Notes: a model not told the origin generated them from the letters alone. DNA of 11,076 bases from an uncultured Acidimicrobiales bacterium (GCA_938091985.1 CALKOE010000157.1:1-11076); one strand, 5' to 3'. Numbered from the stretch's first letter, positions 1 to 7,626 are shown. Program-made: numbers and translations.

Positions 1-8
1 GACCATCT

Positions 9-1130
9 GTGCTGATCCGGACGCTCGAACTCCAGAACTTCCGGTCGTATGAGTCGACGTCGCTCACACTGTCCGATGGGCTCACCGCGATCGTGGGTGA
101 GAACGGACATGGCAAGACGAACCTTCTCGAGGCCATCAGCTGGATTGCCGGGATGGGATCGTTTCGTGGTGTGCCCGACGATGCACTCATTCGGATCGGC
201 GCCGATGCCGCCGTGCTGCGCGCCACGGTGGTGTCGCCCGACGGGCGTGAACAGCTGATCGAGGCAGAGCTGCCCCGCGTCGGCCGAAACCGCATTCAGG
301 TGAATCGCCAGCGTCTCTCGAGATCTCGTGACCTGCTCGGAGTGGTGCAGGTCACGGTGTTTTCACCCGATGACCTCGAACTTGTGAAGAACGGCCCGGC
401 ACTGCGCCGCCGGTGGGTGGACGACGCGCTGGTGAGTCGGCATCCGAAACATGACGCGCTGCGCAGCGATCTGGAACGAATCCTCAAACAGCGCAATGCG
501 TTGTTGAGGTCGGCTCACGGTCGCCTCGACGACGATGCCGCCTTCACGCTCGATGTGTGGGATTCGAAGCTTGCCTCGGCCGGGAATGCGGTTCGGGCCG
601 CTCGTGAGGCCTTGCTCGCGGAGATGGCGCCGCGTCTTGCGTCGTCCTACGACGCCGTCGCGCGCAAGGCTCAAGACGTGGAAGCGATCTACGAAGCAAG
701 CTGGGAGGGCGACCTCGCCGATGCCCTGATGAGCTCGCGTGATCTCGACGTGCGCCGCGGTGTGTCGACAATCGGTCCTCACCGCGATGAAATCGCCCTT
801 CGTATCGGGGGAGTGCCGGCACGAACCCACGGATCGCAAGGGGAGCAGCGTTCACTCGCGCTCTCGTTGCGACTGGCGGCCGACGCAGTGGTGCGTGAAG
901 CCGGCGTCGCGGAACCCGTGTTGCTTCTCGATGATGTCTTCTCCGAACTCGATCCTGGCCGAGCGGAGGCGCTGCTCGATGCACTTCCCGGCGGACAGCG
1001 TCTTCTCACCACCGCTGCGTGGCTTCCGCCGGCAGCGACGCCGGATCGGGTGTTGAAGGTCGTAGAGGGCACGGTGGCCGAAGTCAGCGGTCCGGAGATG
1101 AGCCGAATGGGAGGGGAACACGATGCGTGA
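9..1130 (+). CDS. recF: RecF, DNA replication/repair ATPase
   Basis: RecF is an SMC/ABC-like ATPase that binds gapped or stalled-fork DNA and, with RecO and RecR, helps load RecA on SSB-coated single strands in the cytoplasm. Visible motifs are the N-terminal strand ending NFRSY (residues 10-14), Walker A GENGHGKT (30-37), the ABC signature GSQGEQ (about 275-280) and Walker B VLLLDD (304-309) followed by VFSELD. At 373 residues it has the usual family length. The GTG at position 9 is chosen because only one or two residues precede the conserved first strand in relatives; only 8 bases of upstream sequence are present, so no ribosome binding site can be judged. The 3' end overlaps dciA by 8 nt, which implies translational coupling. 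Order recF-dciA-gyrB-gyrA is the normal actinobacterial arrangement. Identification is firm; the exact start is less so. Confidence 0.96.
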   Translation: MLIRTLELQNFRSYESTSLTLSDGLTAIVGENGHGKTNLLEAISWIAGMGSFRGVPDDALIRIGADAAVLRATVVSPDGREQLIEAELPRVGRNRIQVNRQRLSRSRDLLGVVQVTVFSPDDLELVKNGPALRRRWVDDALVSRHPKHDALRSDLERILKQRNALLRSAHGRLDDDAAFTLDVWDSKLASAGNAVRAAREALLAEMAPRLASSYDAVARKAQDVEAIYEASWEGDLADALMSSRDLDVRRGVSTIGPHRDEIALRIGGVPARTHGSQGEQRSLALSLRLAADAVVREAGVAEPVLLLDDVFSELDPGRAEALLDALPGGQRLLTTAAWLPPAATPDRVLKVVEGTVAEVSGPEMSRMGGEHDA

Positions 1131-1443
1131 TCGCGTCACCGACAGTGGTAGTCCGCAGCGGCTTGGGAGAGCCCTCGATCGCCTCATGGGCACGCTTCGG
1201 GCGCCCTCGGTCGACGTGCTCGATTCGGTGTTCAACAAGTGGCCGCAGATCGTCGGTGCCGACGTGGCCGCGCACAGTCGTCCGGTCTCGATTGATGGCG
1301 AGACGCTGGTCGTCGCGGCGCAGGATTCGACATGGGCGAGTGAGATCAAGTGGCTCGAGAACGAGGTGATTTCGCGGGTCGCCGAAGTGTCCGGAAGCAA
1401 CCGTGTTTCTGCGCTGAACGTGAGGGTCGATCGACGCAAATGA
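1123..1443 (+). CDS. dciA: DciA (DUF721), replicative helicase loader/operator
   Basis: This 106-residue protein matches the DUF721/DciA family, which in bacteria without DnaC or DnaI helps load the replicative helicase DnaB. The family pattern is visible: a Trp followed by IVG (residues about 41-46), then VAAHSRPVSI, a strand containing LVVAAQDSTWASE (about 62-74), and a final helix and strand ending in NVRVDRRK. The ATG at 1123 lies inside the last codons of recF and is preceded by a strong purine-rich site (GGGAGGGGA at about 1110-1118), so this start is well supported. The gene is usual in length for actinobacterial DciA and sits in its usual place between recF and gyrB. The family's helicase role is established knowledge; nothing here tests it directly. 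The stop codon is followed at once by the promoter region of gyrB. Confidence 0.9.
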   Translation: MRDRVTDSGSPQRLGRALDRLMGTLRAPSVDVLDSVFNKWPQIVGADVAAHSRPVSIDGETLVVAAQDSTWASEIKWLENEVISRVAEVSGSNRVSALNVRVDRRK

Positions 1444-1463
1444 CACGCGTGTAACTGCTACAC
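1443..1463. promoter_or_regulatory. Palindrome and inverted half-sites at the gyrB promoter
   Basis: ACACGCGTGT (1443-1452) is a perfect 10-bp palindrome starting in the dciA stop codon. Its right half continues into a second inverted pair, GTGTA (1449-1453), 5 nt spacer, TACAC (1459-1463), and the latter half overlaps the -10 element. Three alternating ACAC/GTGT half-sites within 21 bp directly over the core promoter look like an operator. No regulator can be named. A chance palindrome of this size is possible in GC-rich DNA. Confidence 0.35.
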
Positions 1464-1464
1464 T
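1456..1464 (+). promoter_or_regulatory. Extended -10 promoter of gyrB-gyrA
   Basis: TGCTACACT is an extended -10 element (TGN followed by TACACT at 1459-1464), which predicts transcription starting near 1470-1472. An ATGACA at 1440-1445 resembles a -35 hexamer but lies only 13 nt from the -10, so the TGN extension probably does the work. The same TACACT hexamer recurs before the DUF3566 gene. It sits in the only sizeable gap upstream of gyrB, so it likely drives gyrB and gyrA together. Confidence 0.6.
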
Positions 1465-1473
1465 TGATCCACC

Positions 1474-1572
1474 GTGTACGGGCTGTTTCACCAGCGTCTT
1501 CAAGGCGCCAGCACCCCCCCGGAAAACCTCACGCTCGCTCGTCGCGACGGGGTTTTCGGAGCTTCGGCATGA
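1474..1572 (+). CDS. Possible 32-codon leader peptide ahead of gyrB
   Basis: A GTG placed about 3 nt after the predicted transcription start opens a 32-codon frame that ends with TGA at 1570-1572. The stop overlaps the ATG of gyrB as ATGA. The peptide begins VYGLFHQRLQG and ends RRDGVFGASA; it matches no family I know. Placement so close to the predicted 5' end would allow near-leaderless translation, which is common in actinobacteria, and the ATGA junction would couple it to gyrB. Evidence is positional only: there is no ribosome binding site and the peptide could be non-coding. Reading it would disrupt the hairpin at 1519-1559. Confidence 0.3.
   Translation: MYGLFHQRLQGASTPPENLTLARRDGVFGASA
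1519..1559 (+). promoter_or_regulatory. Hairpin overlapping the gyrB ribosome binding site
   Basis: CCGGAAAACC (1519-1528) pairs with GGTTTTCGG (1551-1559), giving nine pairs with one bulged G. The loop contains the palindrome CGTCGCGACG (1540-1549), which could form an inner stem. The right arm covers the first two bases of the GGAG ribosome binding site (1558-1561). The structure could therefore lower gyrB translation unless opened, for instance by a ribosome on the upstream frame. There is no T-run after it, so it is a poor terminator candidate. Confidence 0.4.
1558..1561 (+). promoter_or_regulatory. Ribosome binding site supporting the gyrB start at 1569
   Basis: GGAG lies 7 nt before the ATG at 1569, an ideal spacing. 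A competing site, AGGGAG (1676-1681), lies 4 nt before the in-frame ATG at 1686. The residues translated upstream of 1569 are Arg/His/Pro-rich, like random GC-rich DNA, and become acidic and Ser-rich exactly at this ATG, which favours 1569. Confidence 0.5.
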
Positions 1573-3662
1573 GCACGATCGACGAGTCATCGGGTGATGT
1601 CACACCATCACCGCAGAGTGGTGAACGAAGTGGTGCAGAACCACCGGCCTTCCCCACTGACAAATCCGACGACACAGGGAGTGAGATGACCACCACGAGT
1701 GAGTCGTCCTACGGCGCGCAAGACATCACTGTTCTCGAGGGTCTCGAGGCGGTCCGCAAGCGGCCGGGCATGTACATCGGTTCGACCGGACCGACGGGCC
1801 TGCACCATCTCGTGTGGGAAGTCGTCGACAACTCGGTCGATGAAGCCATGGCAGGTCACTGCACCCGGATCGATATTTCAATCCTTGAAGATGGTGCGGT
1901 CGAGGTACGCGACGATGGTCGCGGCATTCCTGTCGAGAAGCACCCGAAGTACGAAGACCTATCGGCTGCCGAAGTCGTGCTCACGATTCTTCACGCCGGC
2001 GGCAAGTTCGGTGGCGAGGGCTACAAGGTGTCCGGCGGCCTGCATGGTGTCGGTATTTCGGTGGTCAACGCGCTTTCCAGTCGCGTCGAGGTCGAGATCG
2101 ACCGTGAGGGCACCCGCCACGCCATGTCGTTCGTCGACGGCGGCGAGCTGAGCGATCGACTCGCGCCGATCGGCGATTCGCCCGAGATCGACGGCGCACC
2201 CCGTACCGGCACCACGGTGCGGTTCTGGCCCGACACGACGATCTTCGACGAAATCGAGTTCAGGTTCCAGACCCTGCTCGAACGTTTCCAGATGATGGCG
2301 TTTCTCAACCGTGGTCTCGAGATCCGGGTGCGCGACCAACGACCCACCTCCACGGTCGTGTCAGAGGATCCCGACGGTTGGATCATCTTCAAATACGACG
2401 GCGGCATCATCGACTTCGTCAGCCATGTCAACGCCTCGAAAGAGGCGTTGTTCGAGACGGTCGGCTACTTCCACGGTGAAGAGACGATCGACGAAAACGA
2501 TCACGAGGTCGAGATCGCCTTCCAGTGGAACACCGGATTCAACTCCGACGGTCTCCACAGCTTCGCCAACGGCATCTCCACTCTCGAGGGTGGCATGCAC
2601 GAACAGGGGTTCCGCACCGCCCTCACCCGCACGGTCAATGCCTACGCCCGTGAGAAGGGCTTTCTCAAGGAGAAGGACGACAACCTTCAAGGCGAAGACA
2701 TCCGTGAGGGCCTGACCGCCATCATCTCGGTGCGAATCGGTGACCCGCAGTTCGAAGGGCAGACCAAGTCGAAGCTGGGCAACGTCTCGATGCGTTCGCT
2801 CGTCGAGCGCGTGACCAACGAGCGGTTGGCGGATTGGCTCGAAGAGCATCCGGGTGAGGCGAAGGTCGTGCTCACCAAGTCCACCAACGCGGCCCGGGCT
2901 CGCATCGCTGCATCCGATGCCCGCAAGGCCATCCGCACCAAGTCCCTGCTCGACGGCGCGGGGATGCCCGACAAGCTGAAGGACTGTTCGGCGAAGGAGC
3001 CCGAGCGTCGCGAACTCTTCATCGTGGAGGGCGATTCCGCCGGTGGTTCAGCGGTGCGGGCGCGAGATCCCGAGACGCAGGCGATTCTGCCTATTCGCGG
3101 CAAGATCTTGAATGTCGAACGGGCCCGCATCGACAAGATGCTGAAGAACACCGAGGTGCAGACCCTGATCACCGCGATCGGTGCCGGTTTCGCCGACGAA
3201 TTCGACATCGAGGCTGCTCGCTACCACAAGGTGATCTTGCTGGCTGATGCCGATGTCGATGGCAGCCACATCCGCACCCTGCTTCTCACGTTCTTCTTCC
3301 GCCAGATGAGGCCGCTGGTGGAAGCGGGCTTCGTCTACATCGCGCAGCCGCCGCTCTACTCCACGAAGGTTTCCAACAAGGAGACCGTCTATCTGAAGGA
3401 CGATGTGGCCAAAGACGCGTTCATGGCCGAACGTCCGAACTACAGCAAAGACTTCCAGCGCCTGAAGGGTCTCGGCGAGATGGACTGGGACGAACTGCGC
3501 GACACCACGATGGATGTCGGGAGCCGATCGCTGTTGCAGGTCTCGGTCGAACAGGCCGTGATCGCCGACGAGGTCATGTCGATCCTGATGGGCGACGACG
3601 TCGAGCAACGCAAGAACTTCATCGTCACCAACGCGCGCGAAGTGCGCAACTTGGACTTCTGA
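1569..3662 (+). CDS. gyrB: DNA gyrase subunit B
   Basis: GyrB supplies the ATPase and TOPRIM parts of the A2B2 gyrase that introduces negative supercoils. From the ATG at 1569 it has 697 residues. The GHKL ATPase shows the catalytic Glu84 and Asn88 in EVVDNSVDEA, DDGRGIP (about 115-121) and the ATP lid GGLHGVG (156-162). The QTKSKLGN loop is at about 398-405. TOPRIM shows EGDSAGGSA from Glu487 and the metal-binding Asp560, Asp562 and Asp564 in DADVDG. The end, NAREVRNLDF, is typical, and the E. coli-type insert of about 170 residues is absent. The N-terminal 39 residues are disordered, acidic and Ser/Pro-rich; a start at ATG 1686 (658 residues) is the main alternative. The frame stays open back to a TTG at 1464, but that lies in the -10 element and is not credible. 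gyrA follows after 25 nt. Identity is certain, start less so. Confidence 0.97.
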   Translation: MSTIDESSGDVTPSPQSGERSGAEPPAFPTDKSDDTGSEMTTTSESSYGAQDITVLEGLEAVRKRPGMYIGSTGPTGLHHLVWEVVDNSVDEAMAGHCTRIDISILEDGAVEVRDDGRGIPVEKHPKYEDLSAAEVVLTILHAGGKFGGEGYKVSGGLHGVGISVVNALSSRVEVEIDREGTRHAMSFVDGGELSDRLAPIGDSPEIDGAPRTGTTVRFWPDTTIFDEIEFRFQTLLERFQMMAFLNRGLEIRVRDQRPTSTVVSEDPDGWIIFKYDGGIIDFVSHVNASKEALFETVGYFHGEETIDENDHEVEIAFQWNTGFNSDGLHSFANGISTLEGGMHEQGFRTALTRTVNAYAREKGFLKEKDDNLQGEDIREGLTAIISVRIGDPQFEGQTKSKLGNVSMRSLVERVTNERLADWLEEHPGEAKVVLTKSTNAARARIAASDARKAIRTKSLLDGAGMPDKLKDCSAKEPERRELFIVEGDSAGGSAVRARDPETQAILPIRGKILNVERARIDKMLKNTEVQTLITAIGAGFADEFDIEAARYHKVILLADADVDGSHIRTLLLTFFFRQMRPLVEAGFVYIAQPPLYSTKVSNKETVYLKDDVAKDAFMAERPNYSKDFQRLKGLGEMDWDELRDTTMDVGSRSLLQVSVEQAVIADEVMSILMGDDVEQRKNFIVTNAREVRNLDF

Positions 3663-3687
3663 GACACCCGGTTTTGAGGAACACAGC

Positions 3688-6297
3688 ATGAGCGACGCAC
3701 CGCCACCCACCGATACCGACGAACTCGACAACGACGGCGAACCCGACGACGTCACCGTCATCGAGATCCAAGAGGAGATGGAGAGCTCCTTTCTCGACTA
3801 CGCGATGTCGGTCATCATCAGTCGCGCCCTCCCCGATGCGCGCGACGGTCTGAAGCCGGTTCATCGCCGGATTCTGTGGTCGATGTACGACCAGGGATTC
3901 CGCCCCGATCGAAACCACGTGAAGTGTGCTCGAGTCACCGGCGACGTGATGGCTCGTTTCCACCCTCACGGCGACAGCGCGATCTATGACGCACTCGCCC
4001 GTATGGCGCAGCCGTTCTCGCTGCGTCACCCCCTCATCGACTTCCACGGCAACTACGGCTCGCCTGAAGACCCGCCGGCCGCAGCGCGCTACACGGAGTG
4101 CAAGCTCCATCCGTTGGCCATGCAGATGCTCGCCGACATCGACGAGAACACGGTCGACTTCATCGACAACTACTCCGGCGACTTCACCCAGCCCGACGTG
4201 TTGCCGGCTCGCTTCCCCAACCTGCTGGTCAATGGCAGCCAGGGCATCGCAGTCGGGATGGCGACCAACATCCCGCCCCACAACCTCTTCGAGGTCTGTG
4301 ATGCGGTCACCCACCTTCTCGCGAATCCCGAGGCCACGGTCGACGACCTGATGGAGTTCGTACGCGGACCCGATTTCCCCACCGGCGGAAAGATCCTCGG
4401 TCGAGTCGGAATCGAATCTGCCTATCGCACCGGCCGCGGTTCAGTGAAGATGCGAGCGAGCACGGAGTTGCGCGAGAAAGGCCAGCGCCAAGAGATCGTG
4501 GTCACGGCGTTCCCGTATCAGGTCTCGGCCGGCGCCGTCGCCCGCAAGATCGTCGAGTTGGTGCGCAACAACGAACTCGAGGGCATCTCGAACGTGAACG
4601 ACGAGTCGTCGGGTGACGACACCCGCTTCGTCATCACTCTCAAGCGCGATGCGAACCCCGAGGTTGTGCTCAACAACCTCTGGAAGAGCACACCGCTGCA
4701 GACCAGCTTCGGCGTCAACATGGTTGCGCTTGTCGGCGGGGTGCCTCGCACGCTCAACCTTCGCGATGCGTTGGTGGCCTACGTCGATCACCAGATCGAA
4801 GTCATCACCCGCCGCTCCGAATATCGCCTCGACCAGGCCGAGAAGCGTCTCCACATCGTCGAGGGCCTGATCAAGGCTCTCGACCTGATCGACGAGATCA
4901 TCACGGCGATCCGGGCCAGCGAAGATCGTGGCTCCGCTCGTGAGGCCCTCATGGCCACCCCGTTCGAGTTCACCGAGGTGCAGGCCAACCACATTCTCGA
5001 CATGCAGCTCGGCCGACTCACTCGCCTCGGGCGCGCGGACCTCGAGACCGAGGCCGGCGAGCTGAGTGAGACCATTGCCGGCCTCCAGGAGATCCTGGGC
5101 GACGACGTGAAGCTTCGTGCGGTGATCGTCGAGGAACTCGGCGCCATTCGCGAGAAGTTCGGCGAGGAGCGTCGTTCTGAGCTCGAGATCGATCCTGGCG
5201 AGTTCGATATCGAAGACCTGATCGACGACGACCCCTTGGTGTTCACCATGTCGGCGTCGGGCTACGTGAAGACCGTCCCGGCAGAAGAGTTCAAGACGCA
5301 GGGTCGAGGTGGGCGTGGCATCGCCGGGACCAAGCTGAAGGATGAGGACACCCTCACCCACCTGATTCAGACGTCCGCGCACTCGTATCTTTTGTTCTTC
5401 TCGACGCGGGGCCGCGTCTATCGCCTGAAGGCTCATCAGATTCCGGTGGCGTCGCGTCAGGCGAGGGGCACGGCGATCGTGAACCTCTTGCCGTTGCAAG
5501 ACGACGAGACGATTCAGGCGATCATCGATACACGCGATTACGAGACCAACCGCTACCTCTTCTTCGCCACGGCGAAGGGACGGGTCAAGAAGACGCGGTT
5601 CAACGCCTACGACTCGTCGCTGCGGGCGGGTCTCATTGCCATCAAGCTGAACGACGACGATGAACTCGTCGAGGTCATTCCGACCAACGGGATGTTCGAC
5701 ATCTTGATCTCGTCGCGATTCGGCCAGACGATTCGCTTCACCGAAGACAAGGTCCGCGAGATGGGTCGCAATGCGGCCGGCGTGATCGGCCTGAAGTTCA
5801 AGAAGTCCGGTGACGCAGTGGTGGCATGCGACATTGCTCGCGACGGTGCGACCTTGCTGCACATCACCACCAAGGGCTACGGCAAGCGAACCCCGGTCGA
5901 CGGCTACCCGACAAAGGGACGCGGCGGCATGGGTGTGGTCGGGATCAAGCTCACCGAAGACAAGGGTGATGTGGTCGGGACCCTGATCGTCGACGACGAC
6001 GACGAGATCCTTGCGATGACCTCTGCCGGAGTTCTCATCCGTACCCGCGCTGAAGACATCTCGGTGCAGAGTCGCTCGGCGAGTGGTGTGAAGGTCATGA
6101 GTCCCGACGACGACGATGAAGTCGCCTCGATCGCGCTGGTCACGATCCCCGAAGACGACCCGGACGACGAACTCGAGGGTGACGACGTCGGCGAATCCGC
6201 CGAACCCATCGAGGGCGCCGGCGCTCCCGAGACTGTCGCTGAGGCTGAGGCTGAGGCCGTGACCGACCAACCGGACGACGACACGACCGACGAGTGA
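3688..6297 (+). CDS. gyrA: DNA gyrase subunit A
   Basis: GyrA cleaves and rejoins DNA and wraps it for supercoiling. The ATG at 3688 has GAGGA (3676-3680) 7 nt upstream. Of 869 residues, 22-515 form the breakage-reunion region, with catalytic Tyr135 in AARYTE, the HPHGDSAIYD segment (92-101), and a coiled-coil stretch around 370-500. The C-terminal beta-pinwheel (about 515-822) carries the GyrA box QGRGGRG (538-544), the mark of a true gyrase rather than topoisomerase IV, and a later GRGGMG repeat (744-749). Residues equivalent to E. coli Ser83 and Asp87 are Ser97 and Asp101, the ordinary quinolone-sensitive states. A 20-residue acidic N-terminus and a roughly 48-residue Asp/Glu-rich tail (822-869, including alternating AE repeats) flank the enzyme. 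A hypothetical frame on the opposite strand here is a codon-bias artefact. Co-transcribed with gyrB. Confidence 0.98.
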   Translation: MSDAPPPTDTDELDNDGEPDDVTVIEIQEEMESSFLDYAMSVIISRALPDARDGLKPVHRRILWSMYDQGFRPDRNHVKCARVTGDVMARFHPHGDSAIYDALARMAQPFSLRHPLIDFHGNYGSPEDPPAAARYTECKLHPLAMQMLADIDENTVDFIDNYSGDFTQPDVLPARFPNLLVNGSQGIAVGMATNIPPHNLFEVCDAVTHLLANPEATVDDLMEFVRGPDFPTGGKILGRVGIESAYRTGRGSVKMRASTELREKGQRQEIVVTAFPYQVSAGAVARKIVELVRNNELEGISNVNDESSGDDTRFVITLKRDANPEVVLNNLWKSTPLQTSFGVNMVALVGGVPRTLNLRDALVAYVDHQIEVITRRSEYRLDQAEKRLHIVEGLIKALDLIDEIITAIRASEDRGSAREALMATPFEFTEVQANHILDMQLGRLTRLGRADLETEAGELSETIAGLQEILGDDVKLRAVIVEELGAIREKFGEERRSELEIDPGEFDIEDLIDDDPLVFTMSASGYVKTVPAEEFKTQGRGGRGIAGTKLKDEDTLTHLIQTSAHSYLLFFSTRGRVYRLKAHQIPVASRQARGTAIVNLLPLQDDETIQAIIDTRDYETNRYLFFATAKGRVKKTRFNAYDSSLRAGLIAIKLNDDDELVEVIPTNGMFDILISSRFGQTIRFTEDKVREMGRNAAGVIGLKFKKSGDAVVACDIARDGATLLHITTKGYGKRTPVDGYPTKGRGGMGVVGIKLTEDKGDVVGTLIVDDDDEILAMTSAGVLIRTRAEDISVQSRSASGVKVMSPDDDDEVASIALVTIPEDDPDDELEGDDVGESAEPIEGAGAPETVAEAEAEAVTDQPDDDTTDE

Positions 6298-6298
6298 C

Positions 6299-6311
6299 GG
6301 CGCTTCGCGCC
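6299..6311 (+). terminator. Short hairpin after gyrA
   Basis: GGCGC and GCGCC pair around a TTC loop two bases after the gyrA stop. The stem is only 5 bp and no T-run follows, so at most it is a weak or partial terminator or a 3'-end stabiliser. Confidence 0.2.
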
Positions 6312-6351
6312 TGATCAAACCCACTTCCCCGTCTCCTCGAGAGGTGGATGA

Positions 6352-6678
6352 GTGGTGTATCGAAATGAGCGAGGGCAGGCCCTTCCCCTGCTTCTGATTG
6401 CCATGGCCGTGGCCATGGTTGGCGTTCTCGTTGTGGTCCGCCTGGCCGGAGCGGCCGATGACGCGGCACGGGCGCGCACGGCGGCTGATGCCGCAGCACT
6501 GGCCGGCGCGGCCGATGGTAGAGGCGCTGCCTCAACGATGGCGCAGGCAAACGGTGGTGAGCTGATCGACTATGTGGCGAGCCCGCCGTTCGTCGAGGTG
6601 GTTGTCCGCGTGGGCGATGCTGTTGCCCGGGCGCGAGCCGAGCAGGTGTCCACCTGGGTTCCGTCAGGCGGCCCGTGA
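6352..6678 (+). CDS. Small TadE/TadG-like membrane protein
   Basis: This 108-residue protein has a short charged N-terminus ending in ERGQALP, then one hydrophobic helix (about residues 10-33), then the segment DDAARARTAADAAALAGAAD (about 35-54). That pattern is typical of the N-terminal domain of Flp/Tad pilus-assembly TadE/TadG-like proteins in actinobacteria, which sit in the membrane with the rest of the chain outside. The remaining 55 residues are unremarkable. No other tad gene (ATPase, TadB/C, prepilin) is in the window, so any link to pili or secretion is from the family only. Two adjacent GTG codons (6352 and 6355) can serve as start, with GAGGTGGA just upstream; the first is listed. 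It lies 54 nt after gyrA and may be read through from it. It is an unusual resident between gyrA and the DUF3566 gene. Confidence 0.7.
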   Translation: MVYRNERGQALPLLLIAMAVAMVGVLVVVRLAGAADDAARARTAADAAALAGAADGRGAASTMAQANGGELIDYVASPPFVEVVVRVGDAVARARAEQVSTWVPSGGP

Positions 6679-6746
6679 CGATCGGTCGGGTTCGCTGCAA
6701 TGCGGACCACGCCCTCCTGCACGACTTCCGTCGTCACTCGACGATT

Positions 6747-6765
6747 GCACTCCCACAGTGAGTGC
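6747..6765. promoter_or_regulatory. Inverted repeat ahead of the DUF3445 gene
   Basis: GCACTC (6747-6752) and GAGTGC (6760-6765) form a perfect 6-bp inverted repeat around 7 nt, ending 15 nt before the preferred GTG start at 6781. It could be an operator or an RNA hairpin in the 5' leader. No clear -10 element is visible in the 102 nt between the TadE-like gene and this start. Confidence 0.25.
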
Positions 6766-6780
6766 GGCCAGAGTGACCGG

Positions 6781-7626
6781 GTGCCGTTGCATTTCCGCGA
6801 GGTCGTCGATCACCCCCTTTTCTCCGCCGAGCCGTTCCGTTGGCGAATGGGAACTCGTTCCCTTGTCGCACAACAGTGGCTGCAGTCCGATGATCGCCGG
6901 GCTGCCGACCTCGCCGATAAGGACCGTCTGACCGAGCAGCACCGCGGGCTCACCTTTGTGTCGCAGCCCGGGTCAGAAGCGGCGGGAACCGAAGTGTTCG
7001 ACCTTGTCTGCGAGGAACTCACGCGAGATGGGCACTCGCCGCGCAGAGAGCGCGCTCATCCTCTCGAGAATTCCGGGCTCAGCGTCCAGGAGGACTTGTG
7101 CTTGATGGAGGCGACCGAACTTGGTTGGGTGTTGACCGCCGGATCTGTGTGTTTCCCCACGCGGTGGGATCTCCCTTCGAAGCTCGGTCGCTCACTCACA
7201 CAGATTCACTCGCCGGTTCCGGGCTATGAGGAGCAGTTGGGTCGCCGGGTGGAGCGGTTCTTCGATCGCATGGCGGCGGGCTCGCTTGCATATCGGTTGA
7301 ACTGGTCGCTGGTCGGGGATTCCGCTCGCCGCCTCGACGCGACTCGGCAGGCCCCGATGACGATGCCGTGCGACCCGGGAGAGGACCTGTTCTTGCGCGT
7401 CGAGCGCCAAACACTGCGCCGCCTGAAACACCACGATGCCGTGGTTTTCGGGATTCGGATTCATGTGTGGTCGCTTGCCGAGGTCGTCCAAGAGTGCTCG
7501 CCGGACTTGCTGGCAAATGAGCTCGAAACGATGCCGGTCGACGTCGTTCGTTACAAGAACCTCGACGGAATGAGTGCCGACCTGGTGGCCTGGCTGCGGC
7601 GATCTGAACCCAGATCGAGGGGGTGA
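6781..7626 (+). CDS. DUF3445 / heme-dependent oxidative N-demethylase-like protein
   Basis: The central part is a clear DUF3445 match: VQEDLCLME, then W-LTAGSVCFPTRWDLPSKLG, then a block with IHSPVPGYEEQLGRRVERFF, then YRLNWSLVGD, and LFLRVERQTLRRL. The best-studied member is the heme subunit of a Pseudomonas oxidative N-demethylase, a PAS-fold heme enzyme that removes a methyl group from dimethylamine with release of formaldehyde. Whether this protein acts on amines is unknown: no flavin or iron-sulfur partner subunit and no C1-metabolism gene is nearby. From the GTG at 6781 it has 281 residues, similar to relatives. The frame stays open to an ATG at 6700, but the extra 27 residues look like translated non-coding DNA and family members start close to the PLHF...W-MG segment seen here. 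No ribosome binding site is obvious at either start. Family assignment is strong, function is inference. Confidence 0.85.
   Translation: MPLHFREVVDHPLFSAEPFRWRMGTRSLVAQQWLQSDDRRAADLADKDRLTEQHRGLTFVSQPGSEAAGTEVFDLVCEELTRDGHSPRRERAHPLENSGLSVQEDLCLMEATELGWVLTAGSVCFPTRWDLPSKLGRSLTQIHSPVPGYEEQLGRRVERFFDRMAAGSLAYRLNWSLVGDSARRLDATRQAPMTMPCDPGEDLFLRVERQTLRRLKHHDAVVFGIRIHVWSLAEVVQECSPDLLANELETMPVDVVRYKNLDGMSADLVAWLRRSEPRSRG

Noticed and set aside
1..15. Possible end of an upstream gene with a TGA at 13-15 overlapping recF
   Set aside because: Only four codons are visible and they match no known C-terminus, so neither dnaN nor another gene can be claimed.
1464..1568. TTG at 1464 as the gyrB start
   Set aside because: The codon overlaps the last base of the -10 element, and the residues before 1569 look like translated non-coding DNA.
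3772..4095. Quinolone resistance in GyrA
   Set aside because: Ser97 and Asp101, equivalent to E. coli Ser83 and Asp87, are the ordinary sensitive residues; there is no sign of resistance.
4441..6324. A 627-codon open frame on the minus strand opposite gyrA
   Set aside because: It is fully antisense to a certain gyrA gene, its product has no recognisable domain and is Arg/Val/Asp-rich as expected from the complement of GC-biased codons.
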